Part shown: positions 33,047 to 41,573 of the stretch, piece by piece
Numbering within the stretch: the stretch's first letter is position 1
Layout of the letters: each line of letters begins with the position of its first letter
DNA from: Sphingomonas kyeonggiensis
GTDB taxonomy: Bacteria; Pseudomonadota; Alphaproteobacteria; Sphingomonadales; Sphingomonadaceae
Direction of reading: 5' to 3'
Length of the DNA stretch: 64,000 nucleotides
Assembly: GCF_014196745.1 (NCBI RefSeq)
Contig: NZ_JACIEH010000003.1
Coordinates: 310,001-374,000, forward strand
Notes under the pieces: model-generated
The model's input: only the letters and a program-made list of their open reading frames with translations
Database searches by the model: none
Told to the model about the DNA's origin: nothing
Translations under genes and position numbers: made by a program

Positions 33047-34449
33047 CAGTCCTTCGCGTTCCAGGCGTCGATCTGCTGCTGCAGGAAGGTCTGGGTCGAC
33101 TTGTAGGCGGCGACCTTGGCGTCCATCGCGGCGAATTGCTGGGTCATGCGATCGCGCAGCTTCTCGGTATCCGAGGCGATCTTGGTCTTCTGGTCGGCCA
33201 GGTCTTCCTGCGCCTTGCTGTACTTGTCGGCGCTGGCGCCCAGGCCGCTCTTGGTGCTGGTCGCGATATCCGAGATGCCGGAAAGGGCCTTGGTCAGCCC
33301 CGCGCTCTCGGCGAAGATCTTCTCGACGTCGTTGGGATAGTCGGTGAGCACCTTGGACAGCCGCGCGCTGTCGAGGCTCAGCGTGCCGTCGCGATTGGTC
33401 TTCACGCCGAGATCGGCGAGCTTGGACGGGGAATCGACGGCGGCACCGGGAACCAGGTCGCTCAGCGTCAGCCGCTTGAGCTGCTGGAGCAGCTGCTTGG
33501 CTGCGGGATCGGACTTGAGTGGGCCGTTGACCGGATCGGTCGCCGTCTGCACCGCCTTGAACACTTGGTTGTAGGTCTCGACGAAGTTCGACACCGCCTG
33601 GCTAAGCGCGGTGCTCGGCGAGCTGGCGCCGATGGTCACCTTGGTGCCGACCGAGGCGGAGACCAGGTCGATCCGCGCGCCGGGGATCATCGTGGTGATG
33701 CTGTTGGTCGGGTATTTCGCCTCGACGCCGTCGATCGCGACCCGGGCGTCCTGCGCGGTTGCGCTGATCGTCGAGCCGGTGGCGCCGGGGCCGACATCGA
33801 GCTGGGAAAGGCCGTCGGTGCCGCTGAGCGTGAAGGCCTGGGAGGAGCCGGTCGCGCTCTTGAGCACCAGCCGCGCGCCGGTCGAATCGCTCAGGATCGT
33901 GGCGGTGACGCCGGCCTTCTTGGCGTTGATCGCGGCGGCGACGTCGGACAGCGTGGCATTGGCGGGCACGTCGATCTCGACCGGCGTGCCGCCGCCCTGG
34001 GTGAAGCCGGTCATCGCGCCGCTGCTCACCGTCGCGGTGCCGAAGCTCAGGGTGAGCTTGCCTCCGCCGACCACGCTGCTGCTGCCGCCGCTGAATGCCT
34101 GCGAGCTGGAAACCTGGCCCTGGGCGAGCTGGCGGACTTCCATCGTCGCGTTCAACCCGGCGAGGTCGGCGCCGGAAAGCCGGGTGACGTTGACGATACC
34201 GGTGTTCGAGCTGGTCGGCTGGGTGGCGAGCGAGCCCGAGCTGGTGAGCGAGGCGAGCGCCGCAGCGAAGTCGCTGATGTTTCCCTTGATCGTGCTGACC
34301 GAGGAGATCTGCGCGGTGAGCGCATCGTTCTTGGTGGTGATCGCCTGGTTCTTGTTGGCGAAGCTGTTCTCGACAAGCGAGGTGACCAGCGCGGTGACAT
34401 CGATCCCCGATCCGGTGCCCAGCGTCTTCGCGATCGATTCGACGGCCAT
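33046..34449 (-). CDS. fliD: Flagellar filament cap protein FliD, 467 aa
   Basis: FliD forms the pentameric cap that folds flagellin at the filament tip. The N-terminus TGSGIDVTALVTSLVENSF is the conserved cap-protein start, and the C-terminus is a long coiled coil (AQEDLADQKTKIASDTEKLR) ending in a Gln-rich helix. ATG 34449 is chosen, with GGGGGA upstream. A sigma-28 promoter lies just before it, so it can be expressed apart from the rest of the operon. Confidence 0.95.
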   Translation of the reverse strand: MAVESIAKTLGTGSGIDVTALVTSLVENSFANKNQAITTKNDALTAQISSVSTIKGNISDFAAALASLTSSGSLATQPTSSNTGIVNVTRLSGADLAGLNATMEVRQLAQGQVSSSQAFSGGSSSVVGGGKLTLSFGTATVSSGAMTGFTQGGGTPVEIDVPANATLSDVAAAINAKKAGVTATILSDSTGARLVLKSATGSSQAFTLSGTDGLSQLDVGPGATGSTISATAQDARVAIDGVEAKYPTNSITTMIPGARIDLVSASVGTKVTIGASSPSTALSQAVSNFVETYNQVFKAVQTATDPVNGPLKSDPAAKQLLQQLKRLTLSDLVPGAAVDSPSKLADLGVKTNRDGTLSLDSARLSKVLTDYPNDVEKIFAESAGLTKALSGISDIATSTKSGLGASADKYSKAQEDLADQKTKIASDTEKLRDRMTQQFAAMDAKVAAYKSTQTFLQQQIDAWNAKD

Positions 34450-34473
34450 TTCGTCCCCCTGCTCTCCCACCGT

Positions 34474-34500
34474 TAAACGGCCGGAGCGCTGCCGATTTTA
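34474..34500 (-). promoter_or_regulatory. Sigma-28 (FliA) promoter of fliD-fliS
   Basis: On the minus strand, TAAAATCG (34500-34493), 11 bases, GCCGTTTA (34481-34474). This matches TAAAGTTT-N11-GCCGATAA in spacing and most positions. The -35 TAA is the flhB stop codon. Confidence 0.65.
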
Positions 34501-35634
34501 GTGCGGACGCGCCTGTTTCCGGCCGTTTTCGTCGAAAAGCGCGGTGTCGGGCACGGTGACCGGCGGCTGGACCGCGCCGGCGCGCCCGCTGACCTGGAAG
34601 ACGAAGGCGAGCACGGTCGCCACCGCCATATAGAGGTCGTCGCGAATCTGCTGGTTTTCCTTGCTGGTGTAATAGACCGCGCGGGCGAGTTGCGGATATT
34701 CGAGGATCGGTACCGCGAGCTCGCCGGCCAGCTCGCGGATCGCCAATGCAGTCGCCCCGCGCCCCTTGGCGACCACCACCGGCACCTGGTCCTGGCCCTG
34801 CTCGTAGCGCAGTGCCACGGCGAAGTGCGTCGGGTTGGTGATGACGACATGCGCGGTCTCCACCGCCTTGCGGAAGCCGCCCTTCAGGATCTGACGCTGG
34901 CGCTGGCGCTGCGCCATCTTGGCCTCGGGCGAGCCTTCGGCTTCCTTGTGCTCGTCCTTCACTTCCTGCTTGGTCATGCGCAGCTTGGCCATGTGGCGGA
35001 GGATCTGGATCGGCAGGTCGACGCCGGCGATCAGCAGCAGCCCGCCGGCCATGACGAAGAGCAGGTAGAGGAACTCGTTGCCCATCGCGCCGATCGCGCC
35101 GTGCAGATCGGCCTCGACCAGCCCGAGCGAGCGGCTGGTCAGCGACCACAGCAGCCAGGTGCCGATGCTGCCGAGCAGCACGACCTTGAGCAGCCCCTTG
35201 CCCAGCTCGATCCAGCCATTGGGGCCGAAGATGCGGGCCAGGCCCGAGGCCGGGTTGATGCGCGAGGCCTTGGGGGCGAACAGCTTGGAATTCCAGCGCA
35301 GGCCGGCGAGGCCGACATGGCTGAGCACGGCGCCGGCGACGGCGAGCAGCAGCAGTCCGCCGATCGGCAGCGCGAGCTTCCATGCGGCGGCGGCGATCGG
35401 ACGCCAGGGCTCGAAATCCTCGACATCGGCGACGGTGAAGGTGAAGCTGCCGACCATCACTTCCTTGCAGGCGCGGACCAGCGCGGGGCCGAGCGTCGCC
35501 ATCCAGGCGCAGCCGAGAAGGACGATCAGCGCGGTGCCGAAGTCCTTCGAGCTGAGTATTTGGCCTTCTTCCGCAGCTTTCCGCTTGCGCTTCGGTGTTG
35601 GGGCTTCTGTCTTTTCGCCGCCGGACTCGGACAT
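34498..35634 (-). CDS. flhB: Flagellar export switch protein FlhB, 378 aa
   Basis: Part of the inner-membrane export apparatus; it switches specificity from rod/hook to filament proteins. Starts MSESGGEKTEAPTPKRKRKA, has four membrane segments (~31-210), and a cytoplasmic domain with the autocleavage site NPTH at residues 267-270 (VVITNPTHFAVALRY). Length is normal. The start overlaps the fliR stop by one base. Confidence 0.96.
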   Translation of the reverse strand: MSESGGEKTEAPTPKRKRKAAEEGQILSSKDFGTALIVLLGCAWMATLGPALVRACKEVMVGSFTFTVADVEDFEPWRPIAAAAWKLALPIGGLLLLAVAGAVLSHVGLAGLRWNSKLFAPKASRINPASGLARIFGPNGWIELGKGLLKVVLLGSIGTWLLWSLTSRSLGLVEADLHGAIGAMGNEFLYLLFVMAGGLLLIAGVDLPIQILRHMAKLRMTKQEVKDEHKEAEGSPEAKMAQRQRQRQILKGGFRKAVETAHVVITNPTHFAVALRYEQGQDQVPVVVAKGRGATALAIRELAGELAVPILEYPQLARAVYYTSKENQQIRDDLYMAVATVLAFVFQVSGRAGAVQPPVTVPDTALFDENGRKQARPH

Positions 35635-36404
35635 CAGCCGAGCACCAGCTGCGGCATCATCGCGAGCGCTTCGCGGATGATGACGACGAGATAGTCCCCC
35701 ATCGCGGGGAGCGCGAGCAGCAGTGCGACCACGCCGAACAGCAGGCTGGCGGGCAGGCCGACCGCGAACAGGTTGAGCGCCGGGGCGGCGCGGCTCAGCA
35801 TGCCGACGATCAGGTTGAGGCAAAGCAGCAGGAAGCCGATCGGCAGCGAGAGCAGCAACCCGGCGAGGAAGGTGTAGCCGCCGAACATCGCGATGCCGAG
35901 CAGCCGCTCGGGCGCGATCCAGGCACCGGGCGGCATCACCTCATAGCTGCGCACGACCAGCTCGACGAGGACGAGATGGCCGTCGAGCGCCAGGAAGATC
36001 AGGGTGAGCATCAGCGACAGGAAGGTGCCGATCGCCGGAGTCGAATGGCCGCTATTGGGATCGACCGCATTGGCGAAGCCCAGGCCCATCGACATCGAAA
36101 TGACCTCGCTAGCCACCATCGGAGCGGCAAACGCCACCTGCAGTACGAATCCCATGGCCAGGCCGATCAGCGCCTCGGCAGCGATGGCGAGGAAGGTGGT
36201 GAGCGAGAAGATCTCGGCCGGCGGCGCGATGTGGGCGACGTTCATCACCAGCACGCCGATCGCGCCGGTGAGCGCGATGCGCGCGGGCAAAGGGATCGCC
36301 ATCGCGCTGAAGATCGGCGCGGTGATGAACGCCGCACCGATCCGCACCATGGCGAACAGCAGCGCCCAGAGCTGCGGCTCGATCGAGAGGCCGAAGCCCA
36401 TCAT
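35634..36404 (-). CDS. fliR: Flagellar export protein FliR, 256 aa
   Basis: An export-gate membrane protein with FliP and FliQ. Six hydrophobic segments span the length, including LWALLFAMVRIGAAFITAPI at the start and the conserved FANAVDPNSGHSTPAIGTFL loop. The size is typical. It lies between fliQ and flhB as in many proteobacteria. Confidence 0.95.
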   Translation of the reverse strand: MMGFGLSIEPQLWALLFAMVRIGAAFITAPIFSAMAIPLPARIALTGAIGVLVMNVAHIAPPAEIFSLTTFLAIAAEALIGLAMGFVLQVAFAAPMVASEVISMSMGLGFANAVDPNSGHSTPAIGTFLSLMLTLIFLALDGHLVLVELVVRSYEVMPPGAWIAPERLLGIAMFGGYTFLAGLLLSLPIGFLLLCLNLIVGMLSRAAPALNLFAVGLPASLLFGVVALLLALPAMGDYLVVIIREALAMMPQLVLG

Positions 36405-36411
36405 CGCTTGA

Positions 36412-36681
36412 TTACTTCACCAGGTCCGGGATGCGCTCGAAGATGCTCACGGTGAAATCGCCGAGCAGCCCCATGATCATCGAGCCGAAGATCACCAGGC
36501 TGATCGCGACCACGACCAGCTTGGGGACGAAGGTGAGCGTCTGCTCCTGGATCGAGGTGGCCGCCTGGACCATGCCGAGCACCAGGCCGGCGAGCAAGGC
36601 GGGCACCAGGATCGGGGTGGCGGCGAGTGCCAGCACCCACATCGCCTCGCGGCCGACGGTGAGGAAATATTCGGCGTCCAT
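36412..36681 (-). CDS. fliQ: Flagellar export protein FliQ, 89 aa
   Basis: A small two-helix gate subunit. Membrane segments at ~16-38 (VLALAATPILVPALLAGLVL) and ~52-75 flank the conserved QAATSIQEQTLTFVPKL. Full-length for the family, 7 bases before fliR and 4 after fliP. Confidence 0.96.
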   Translation of the reverse strand: MDAEYFLTVGREAMWVLALAATPILVPALLAGLVLGMVQAATSIQEQTLTFVPKLVVVAISLVIFGSMIMGLLGDFTVSIFERIPDLVK

Positions 36682-36685
36682 TGCG

Positions 36686-37516
36686 CTAACTCACGAAGCT
36701 GGAGGCGAGCGAGCCCATCGTCAGCGCCCATCCGTCGACCAGGACGAAGAGCAGCAGCTTGAAGGGCAGGGAGATGATCGTTGGCGACATCATCATCATG
36801 CCGAGCGCCATCAGCACGGTGGCGACGACGAGATCGATCACGATGAAGGGCAGGAAGATCAGGAAGCCGATCTGGAAGGCGGTCTTGAGCTCGCTGGTGA
36901 CGAAGGCGGGAAGCAGCACCGAGAAGGGCACGTCCTGCGGCTTCGCATAGGGGCCGCTCTTGGCGAGGCCCGCGAACAGGGTGACGTCCTTGGTGCGAGT
37001 CTGCTTGATCATGAAGCCGTGCAGCGCGTCGCCCGACCGGGCGATCATCTCGCTCGCGCCGATCTTGCCGGCCGAATAGGGCTGGATCGCATTGGTGTTC
37101 ATCGTGCCGAGCGTCGGCGCCATCACGAAGAAGCTGAGGAACAGCGCGAGGCCGATCAGCACCTGGTTCGGCGGGGTCTGCTGGAGGCCCAGCGCCTGGC
37201 GGAGCAGGGCGAGCACGATGATGATCCGGGTGAAGCTGGTCATCATCAGCAGGATGCCCGGCAGCACCGAGAGCAGGCCCATGATGATGAGGACCTGGAG
37301 CGACAGGCTCAGCGGCGCGTTGCCGCCGCCAAGGTCGCCGAGCGCGCGATCCACCGCATCGCCCATGCCCGGGGTGGCGACCGGGGTCGGCACCGCCGGT
37401 GCGGCACCCTGTGCGAAGGCCGGGAAGGCGAAAAGGACGAGGAAGGCCAGGATGCCGACGAATAGCGCCGCACGTCCCCCGACCGTGCGCGGGGCGGAGA
37501 CGAGGGCGCGGGTCAT
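36686..37516 (-). CDS. fliP: Flagellar export protein FliP, 276 aa
   Basis: The core pentamer of the export gate. A cleavable signal sequence (~1-36, ending FPAFAQGA) is followed by four membrane segments. Motifs include LLMMTSFTRIIIVLALLRQA, LGLQQTPPNQVLIGLALFL and PFIVIDLVVATVLMALGMMM. The ATG overlaps the fliO stop by 4 bases. Confidence 0.97.
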   Translation of the reverse strand: MTRALVSAPRTVGGRAALFVGILAFLVLFAFPAFAQGAAPAVPTPVATPGMGDAVDRALGDLGGGNAPLSLSLQVLIIMGLLSVLPGILLMMTSFTRIIIVLALLRQALGLQQTPPNQVLIGLALFLSFFVMAPTLGTMNTNAIQPYSAGKIGASEMIARSGDALHGFMIKQTRTKDVTLFAGLAKSGPYAKPQDVPFSVLLPAFVTSELKTAFQIGFLIFLPFIVIDLVVATVLMALGMMMMSPTIISLPFKLLLFVLVDGWALTMGSLASSFVS

Positions 37517-37761
37517 TGCTGCTTGTCCACCAGGGTGACGCCGCTGCGGCTGACCGAGACGAGCAGTTTCTGCCCCTCGAACTCGATGACGGCGAGGCGC
37601 AGGCCCGGCGAGAGCATCATCGTCTCCTTGAGCTGCACCATGCGGGTCTGCTGGTTCTTGGGCAGGCGCGCCTCGAGCTTGCGCCAGGCATAGAGGCAGC
37701 CGACCAGCAGGCCGCAGACGAGCGGCAGCAGCACGATCAGCTTGATGATGTACCAGGTCAT
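37513..37761 (-). CDS. fliO: Flagellar assembly protein FliO, 82 aa
   Basis: FliO scaffolds FliP assembly. One N-terminal membrane helix (YIIKLIVLLPLVCGLLVGCL) is followed by a small cytoplasmic domain with MVQLKETMMLSPGLRLAVIE and the terminal LVSVSRSGVTLVDK. Length is short but normal for alphaproteobacteria. The gene order fliN-O-P supports the call. Confidence 0.88.
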   Translation of the reverse strand: MTWYIIKLIVLLPLVCGLLVGCLYAWRKLEARLPKNQQTRMVQLKETMMLSPGLRLAVIEFEGQKLLVSVSRSGVTLVDKQQ

Positions 37762-37765
37762 GGGA

Positions 37766-38062
37766 TCAGCGGCCCGCGCGCTTGTCAGGGCTGACCAGCT
37801 CGGTCATCCGCACGCCGAACTTCTCGCCGACCGTGACGACTTCGCCGCGGCCGATCAGCGTGCCGTTGACGAACACGTCAAGCAGTTCGTTGGCTTCGCG
37901 GTCGAGCTCGATCACGCTGCTTTCGCCCAGCGCGAGCAGCTCGCGCAGGGTCAGCCGGGTCGAGCCGATCTCGACGGTCAGCTTGACGTCGACATCCTGC
38001 AGCAGCCGGAAATTGGCGGCGACGGCAGAGTCGACCGGGAATGCGGTCGTCATGTCGTTCAT
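37766..38062 (-). CDS. fliN: Flagellar motor switch protein FliN, 98 aa
   Basis: A C-ring component. The SpoA domain is complete: LLQDVDVKLTVEIGSTRLTL, LLALGESSVIELDREANELL, DVFVNGTLIGRGEVVTVGEK, FGVRMTEL. ATG 38062 lies 4 bases inside the end of fliM. Length is near the minimum for FliN, lacking an N-terminal extension. Confidence 0.93.
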   Translation of the reverse strand: MNDMTTAFPVDSAVAANFRLLQDVDVKLTVEIGSTRLTLRELLALGESSVIELDREANELLDVFVNGTLIGRGEVVTVGEKFGVRMTELVSPDKRAGR

Positions 38063-39006
38063 TGGAAGTCCTCTGCGTTGATCGGTTCGAGCGAAGTAAG
38101 GCGGACCGCGGCGCGGCCATTGGCGGTGCCGACGAGGCCGGTGCCCAGACGGCGCTTGGCCACCATCACCGGAACCTCGGGGCCGAAATCGATCGGGATG
38201 ATGTCGCCTTCCTTGAGCTCGAGCAGGCGGCCGAGCTGCATGGTCGGTTCGGCGAGCACCGAGCGGACGGGCAGGGTAACCGCCATCACCGCGCGGGTGA
38301 GGCCCGAGCGCCATTCGGGCTCGACCTCGTCCTTGTTGCCGTGAACCTTGACCATCAGCGCGGCGCCGTGCGGCTTCAGCGCGGCGACGGGATAGAGAAT
38401 GTCGAAGAAATGCGGACGGCCCTCGCCCTCGGCCAGGCCGAAGCGGGTGACCACCACCGGATCGTCGGCGCCGAGATCGGGCGCGGCGGCGAGATTGGAC
38501 TCACCCTCGGCACGAAAGGCGATGCGCGACAGCGGTTCCCAGGCCTTGTCGAGCAGCCCGGCGGTCGACTGGGCCAGCCGGCCGACCAGCGCTTCCGCGG
38601 CGGGGGTGAACTCGTTCGGCAGCGGGTTCGGCGCTTCGCCGTCGCCGCCGAAGAATGCGTCGAGCATCTCGAACACCAGCCCGGCCTCGAGCACGAACTG
38701 CGCGCGGGCACGGGCATTGCCCATCGCCATCGGCTGCCAGGCCGAAAGCACGCCGCCGCGTTCCGCCTTGTAATCGGCAAAGCGCTGGACCGAGAGCGGC
38801 TCGGCCCAGGCGCGCATGTCTTTCCTGAGCAGCCCCTCAAAGGCGCCCTTCAACGACTTGGCCAGACGCGCACTGAGGTGCTGCAGCGTGACCAGATCGC
38901 CGAACGGATTCAGGTTGGCCGTCCCCAGCACCGGCGCGTGTTCCGCGCTGGTCCGGGGGCGTTCCCGTCGTTCGGCCGAGCCGTCTGGTGAAGGGCTGTT
39001 AACCAT
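38059..39006 (-). CDS. fliM: Flagellar motor switch protein FliM, atypical N-terminus, 315 aa
   Basis: A C-ring component joining FliG and FliN. The C-terminal SpoA domain (EPTMQLGRLLELKEGDIIPI) and the middle CheC-like domain (~40-230) are recognisable but divergent. The N-terminus (MVNSPSPDGSAERRERPR) lacks the LSQxEIDALL-type peptide that binds CheY-P in E. coli. Motor reversal, if any, must use another contact. Genes upstream and downstream overlap or abut closely, as expected for fliL-M-N. Confidence 0.9.
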   Translation of the reverse strand: MVNSPSPDGSAERRERPRTSAEHAPVLGTANLNPFGDLVTLQHLSARLAKSLKGAFEGLLRKDMRAWAEPLSVQRFADYKAERGGVLSAWQPMAMGNARARAQFVLEAGLVFEMLDAFFGGDGEAPNPLPNEFTPAAEALVGRLAQSTAGLLDKAWEPLSRIAFRAEGESNLAAAPDLGADDPVVVTRFGLAEGEGRPHFFDILYPVAALKPHGAALMVKVHGNKDEVEPEWRSGLTRAVMAVTLPVRSVLAEPTMQLGRLLELKEGDIIPIDFGPEVPVMVAKRRLGTGLVGTANGRAAVRLTSLEPINAEDFQ

Positions 39007-39012
39007 GCCCGT

Positions 39013-39639
39013 TCACTGAACAATGAAATTGGTAAAGTAGACGTTACTAACGCCGCCAAAGCCTTCCTTTTCCTTCAAAACGCCGTTGATTGCCTTCGCC
39101 AGCCGGTCCTGGATGTGGCGTTTGCCCTCGGCGGTGAAGACTTCGTCCTCGGTCGTCTCGCCCAACGCCATCAGCACCGCCGAGCGAATCGCGATCTCAT
39201 GCGTCTTGATGTTCTCGAGGACGCGCTCGTCATAGGGGGTCGACACGGCAAGGCCGACCTGAACGAAGTGGACGCTGTCCTGGAGATTGGAGGTGAACTC
39301 CTTCTCCATCGGATAATAGGAGGAGGCATATTTGTCGCCGCCTTCGCCCTTGGGCGTGGGCTTGCCGCCATGGCCGGGAGCCTCGCCCTCGCCTTCGCCG
39401 CCATGGCCGCCTTCGCCGCCGCCCTTCATCGAGGCGCGCTTCTCTTCGCTCTTCGGCACGAGGTGCGGCTCGTCGGCTTCCTCGGCATGGGCGGCGGCGC
39501 TGAACCAGCCGGCCTGCATGCCATAAAAGGCCGCGCCCCCGCCGCCGCCGAGCAGCAGCACCGGCAGGCCCACGAGCAGCAGCAGCTTGCCCTTTTTCTT
39601 CTTCGGCGCAGCGGCGCCCGCATCCTTGATATCGCTCAT
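39013..39639 (-). CDS. fliL: Flagellar basal-body protein FliL, 208 aa
   Basis: An inner-membrane protein around the stator. The short cytoplasmic tail is Lys-rich (PKKKKGKLL), followed by one membrane helix (LLLLVGLPVLLLGGGGGAAF), a Gly/Glu/His-rich linker (~70-100, GGGEGGHGGEGEGE) and the periplasmic domain ending SNVYFTNFIVQ. The linker is longer than in E. coli. Confidence 0.92.
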   Translation of the reverse strand: MSDIKDAGAAAPKKKKGKLLLLVGLPVLLLGGGGGAAFYGMQAGWFSAAAHAEEADEPHLVPKSEEKRASMKGGGEGGHGGEGEGEAPGHGGKPTPKGEGGDKYASSYYPMEKEFTSNLQDSVHFVQVGLAVSTPYDERVLENIKTHEIAIRSAVLMALGETTEDEVFTAEGKRHIQDRLAKAINGVLKEKEGFGGVSNVYFTNFIVQ

Positions 39640-39657
39640 CGTCTATCTCCGCGGATC

Positions 39658-41112
39658 TCAGGCGACCCGTTCGTCGTCATGGGTGGAGGTCTGGGCCTCG
39701 CGGCGCGCGCTGGGCGGTGCCGAAGGCTGGTGGCGGTTGGGCGCGGCGTCCTGGCGCTGGCCCTGGTTCATCTGCGAGCTGGTGCCGGCACCGGTGCCGC
39801 CATTGGTGCCCGCCGCGTTCGATTCGACGCTGGTCGAGCCCAGGCGGATGCCGCGTTCCTGCGCGATCTCGGCCAGCTTGGGCTGGGCATCGGCGATCAG
39901 CTGACGCGCCGACTGGGTATCGGTGTTGAACTGGACGTGGATGTTGCCCGAATCGTCCTGGCGGATCGCGATGTCGACCTTGCCCAGCGCCTCGGGCATC
40001 AGGCTCAGCCGGGTCTCGCGGGCCGGGCCCGCGCCTTGCAGCGTCTCGATCTTGTCGATCATCTTCGACGTCCACTCCTGGTGACCCATGTCGAGCGCGG
40101 CGTCCTGGCCCTGGCCGGCGGCGGCGACCGCCGAAGCGGTCTGCGTGCCGGTGGTGGGCGCGGCGAGCGTCGAGAGATCGACCTGCTGGTCGCTCGGCGC
40201 ACCGGCATTGGCGGTGCGGGCCTGGGGCCGATCGAACGCGGCGAAGACCTGGTCGGCGACCGAAGGCGACGCGGGCGTGGCAGGCTGCGGCTGTGCCGGA
40301 GTCACATCGGCGATCGACACCTTCTGCGACGGGGCGGGCCTGTCGAGCGCGATGCGGACCACCGGCGCCTCGGCCGCGGCCTTGCGCAGCTCGCGCGGCG
40401 GCTGGGCGAGCGGGGGCTGCAGGGCGGTCCCGGACGGGGTGTCGCTGGGAGTGGCGGGCGTGGTGCCAGCGCTGGTGGCGGAGGTTTCCGCAGGTGCTTC
40501 CGGGATTGCAACGGACTGGCGCTGGACATCGCCGTTGCGGGCGGTCGGCTGCGGCCTGGCATCGGGCTGGATCGCTGGCGGTGTCGCTGGTGCGGTCGTG
40601 GCGACGGGCTTGGGCGTGGTCGCTTCGGCTTTGCCCTTGGGCGAGGCTTCACCGGTTTCCGCGACCGGGACTTCGGGCAACTGGGCTTCACTGCGCGCGC
40701 GCTTGCCGCTGGCTTCGACGGTTACGTCAGAGACAGTTTCCGCCTTCGCTTCGGGCGGAGCGGCCAGAGGCGGCGCGATGGCGAACCAGGCGAAGGGGGG
40801 CGGAGGCGCGTCCTCCGCGCTCGCATCGTCCTTGTCGGCCATAGTGTCGGAACCCGCCTGCTCCTCGCTCTTGCCGTCGAGGCCGAGCACGGCATCCGGC
40901 AATTCCTTGCCGTCACCGGCAAGATCCTGCCCCTCGGCTAGCGGGATTGCCGCATCCGCGATCTTGCCCTGCGGTCCGGCAGGGGACGCCGCGATCTTCG
41001 GCATCAGCGCACCCATGGCCAGCGCAAAGCCGCTCACATCCGCGGGAATCGCGGTGTTCGGCTTGACTGGCTCCACGGCAATGCCGGGAAGTGCGATGGT
41101 GAGATGGATCAA
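39658..41112 (-). CDS. fliK: Flagellar hook-length control protein FliK, 484 aa
   Basis: A secreted molecular ruler that stops hook growth. The first ~350 residues are Pro/Ala-rich and low complexity; the C-terminal domain carries the FliK core (LMPEALGKVDIAIRQDDSG, then IHVQFNTDTQSARQLIADA). The C-terminal tail is Gly/Gln-rich. Its place between fliJ and fliL supports the call. The exact start is uncertain; ATG 41112 gives a sensible length. Confidence 0.9.
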   Translation of the reverse strand: MIHLTIALPGIAVEPVKPNTAIPADVSGFALAMGALMPKIAASPAGPQGKIADAAIPLAEGQDLAGDGKELPDAVLGLDGKSEEQAGSDTMADKDDASAEDAPPPPFAWFAIAPPLAAPPEAKAETVSDVTVEASGKRARSEAQLPEVPVAETGEASPKGKAEATTPKPVATTAPATPPAIQPDARPQPTARNGDVQRQSVAIPEAPAETSATSAGTTPATPSDTPSGTALQPPLAQPPRELRKAAAEAPVVRIALDRPAPSQKVSIADVTPAQPQPATPASPSVADQVFAAFDRPQARTANAGAPSDQQVDLSTLAAPTTGTQTASAVAAAGQGQDAALDMGHQEWTSKMIDKIETLQGAGPARETRLSLMPEALGKVDIAIRQDDSGNIHVQFNTDTQSARQLIADAQPKLAEIAQERGIRLGSTSVESNAAGTNGGTGAGTSSQMNQGQRQDAAPNRHQPSAPPSARREAQTSTHDDERVA

Positions 41113-41147
41113 GTTCGAGTCCCCGTGACACGTGGTTCACGGAGTAC

Positions 41148-41573
41148 TCAGCAAATATCGTGCCGATTTTTGCCCATGGGCGGGAGCTGCTCGAGCTCGC
41201 GCAGCGCCTTGAGCGCGGCATCGGCCTCGGCGCGGGTGATCAGCTTCTCGATCGCGTTCTGGTCGCGCCGCGCCTCGCGTGTGGCGGTGCGGGCCATCTC
41301 CAGGCCCTGCTCGGCGACTTCGACGCGCTTGTCGGCGGCGAAGGCGGACTGGTGAAGGCGATCGCGGAAATGCGCGGCGGCGGCGAGGCTCGATGCCGAT
41401 TCGGAAACGCTGGGGGCCGGCGCGACATTGGCGGCGAGGCTGGCGATGCGATCGCGCAGTTTCGCTTCCTGGTCGACCTTGGCGAGTGCGCGCACTTCAT
41501 CGGCGCGGACCAGGTCGAGCTGGAGCGTGCGGACACGCAGCAGCCGGTCGAGCTTCTTGACCGACCTAGCCAT
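41148..41573 (-). CDS. fliJ: Flagellar export chaperone FliJ, 141 aa
   Basis: A coiled-coil stalk protein of the export ATPase. The whole protein is charged and helical (LDRLLRVRTLQLDLVRADEV, RTATREARRDQNAIEKLITR). The sequence is weakly conserved in general, so the call rests on length, coiled coil and position next to fliI, with which it overlaps by 8 bases. Confidence 0.82.
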   Translation of the reverse strand: MARSVKKLDRLLRVRTLQLDLVRADEVRALAKVDQEAKLRDRIASLAANVAPAPSVSESASSLAAAAHFRDRLHQSAFAADKRVEVAEQGLEMARTATREARRDQNAIEKLITRAEADAALKALRELEQLPPMGKNRHDIC

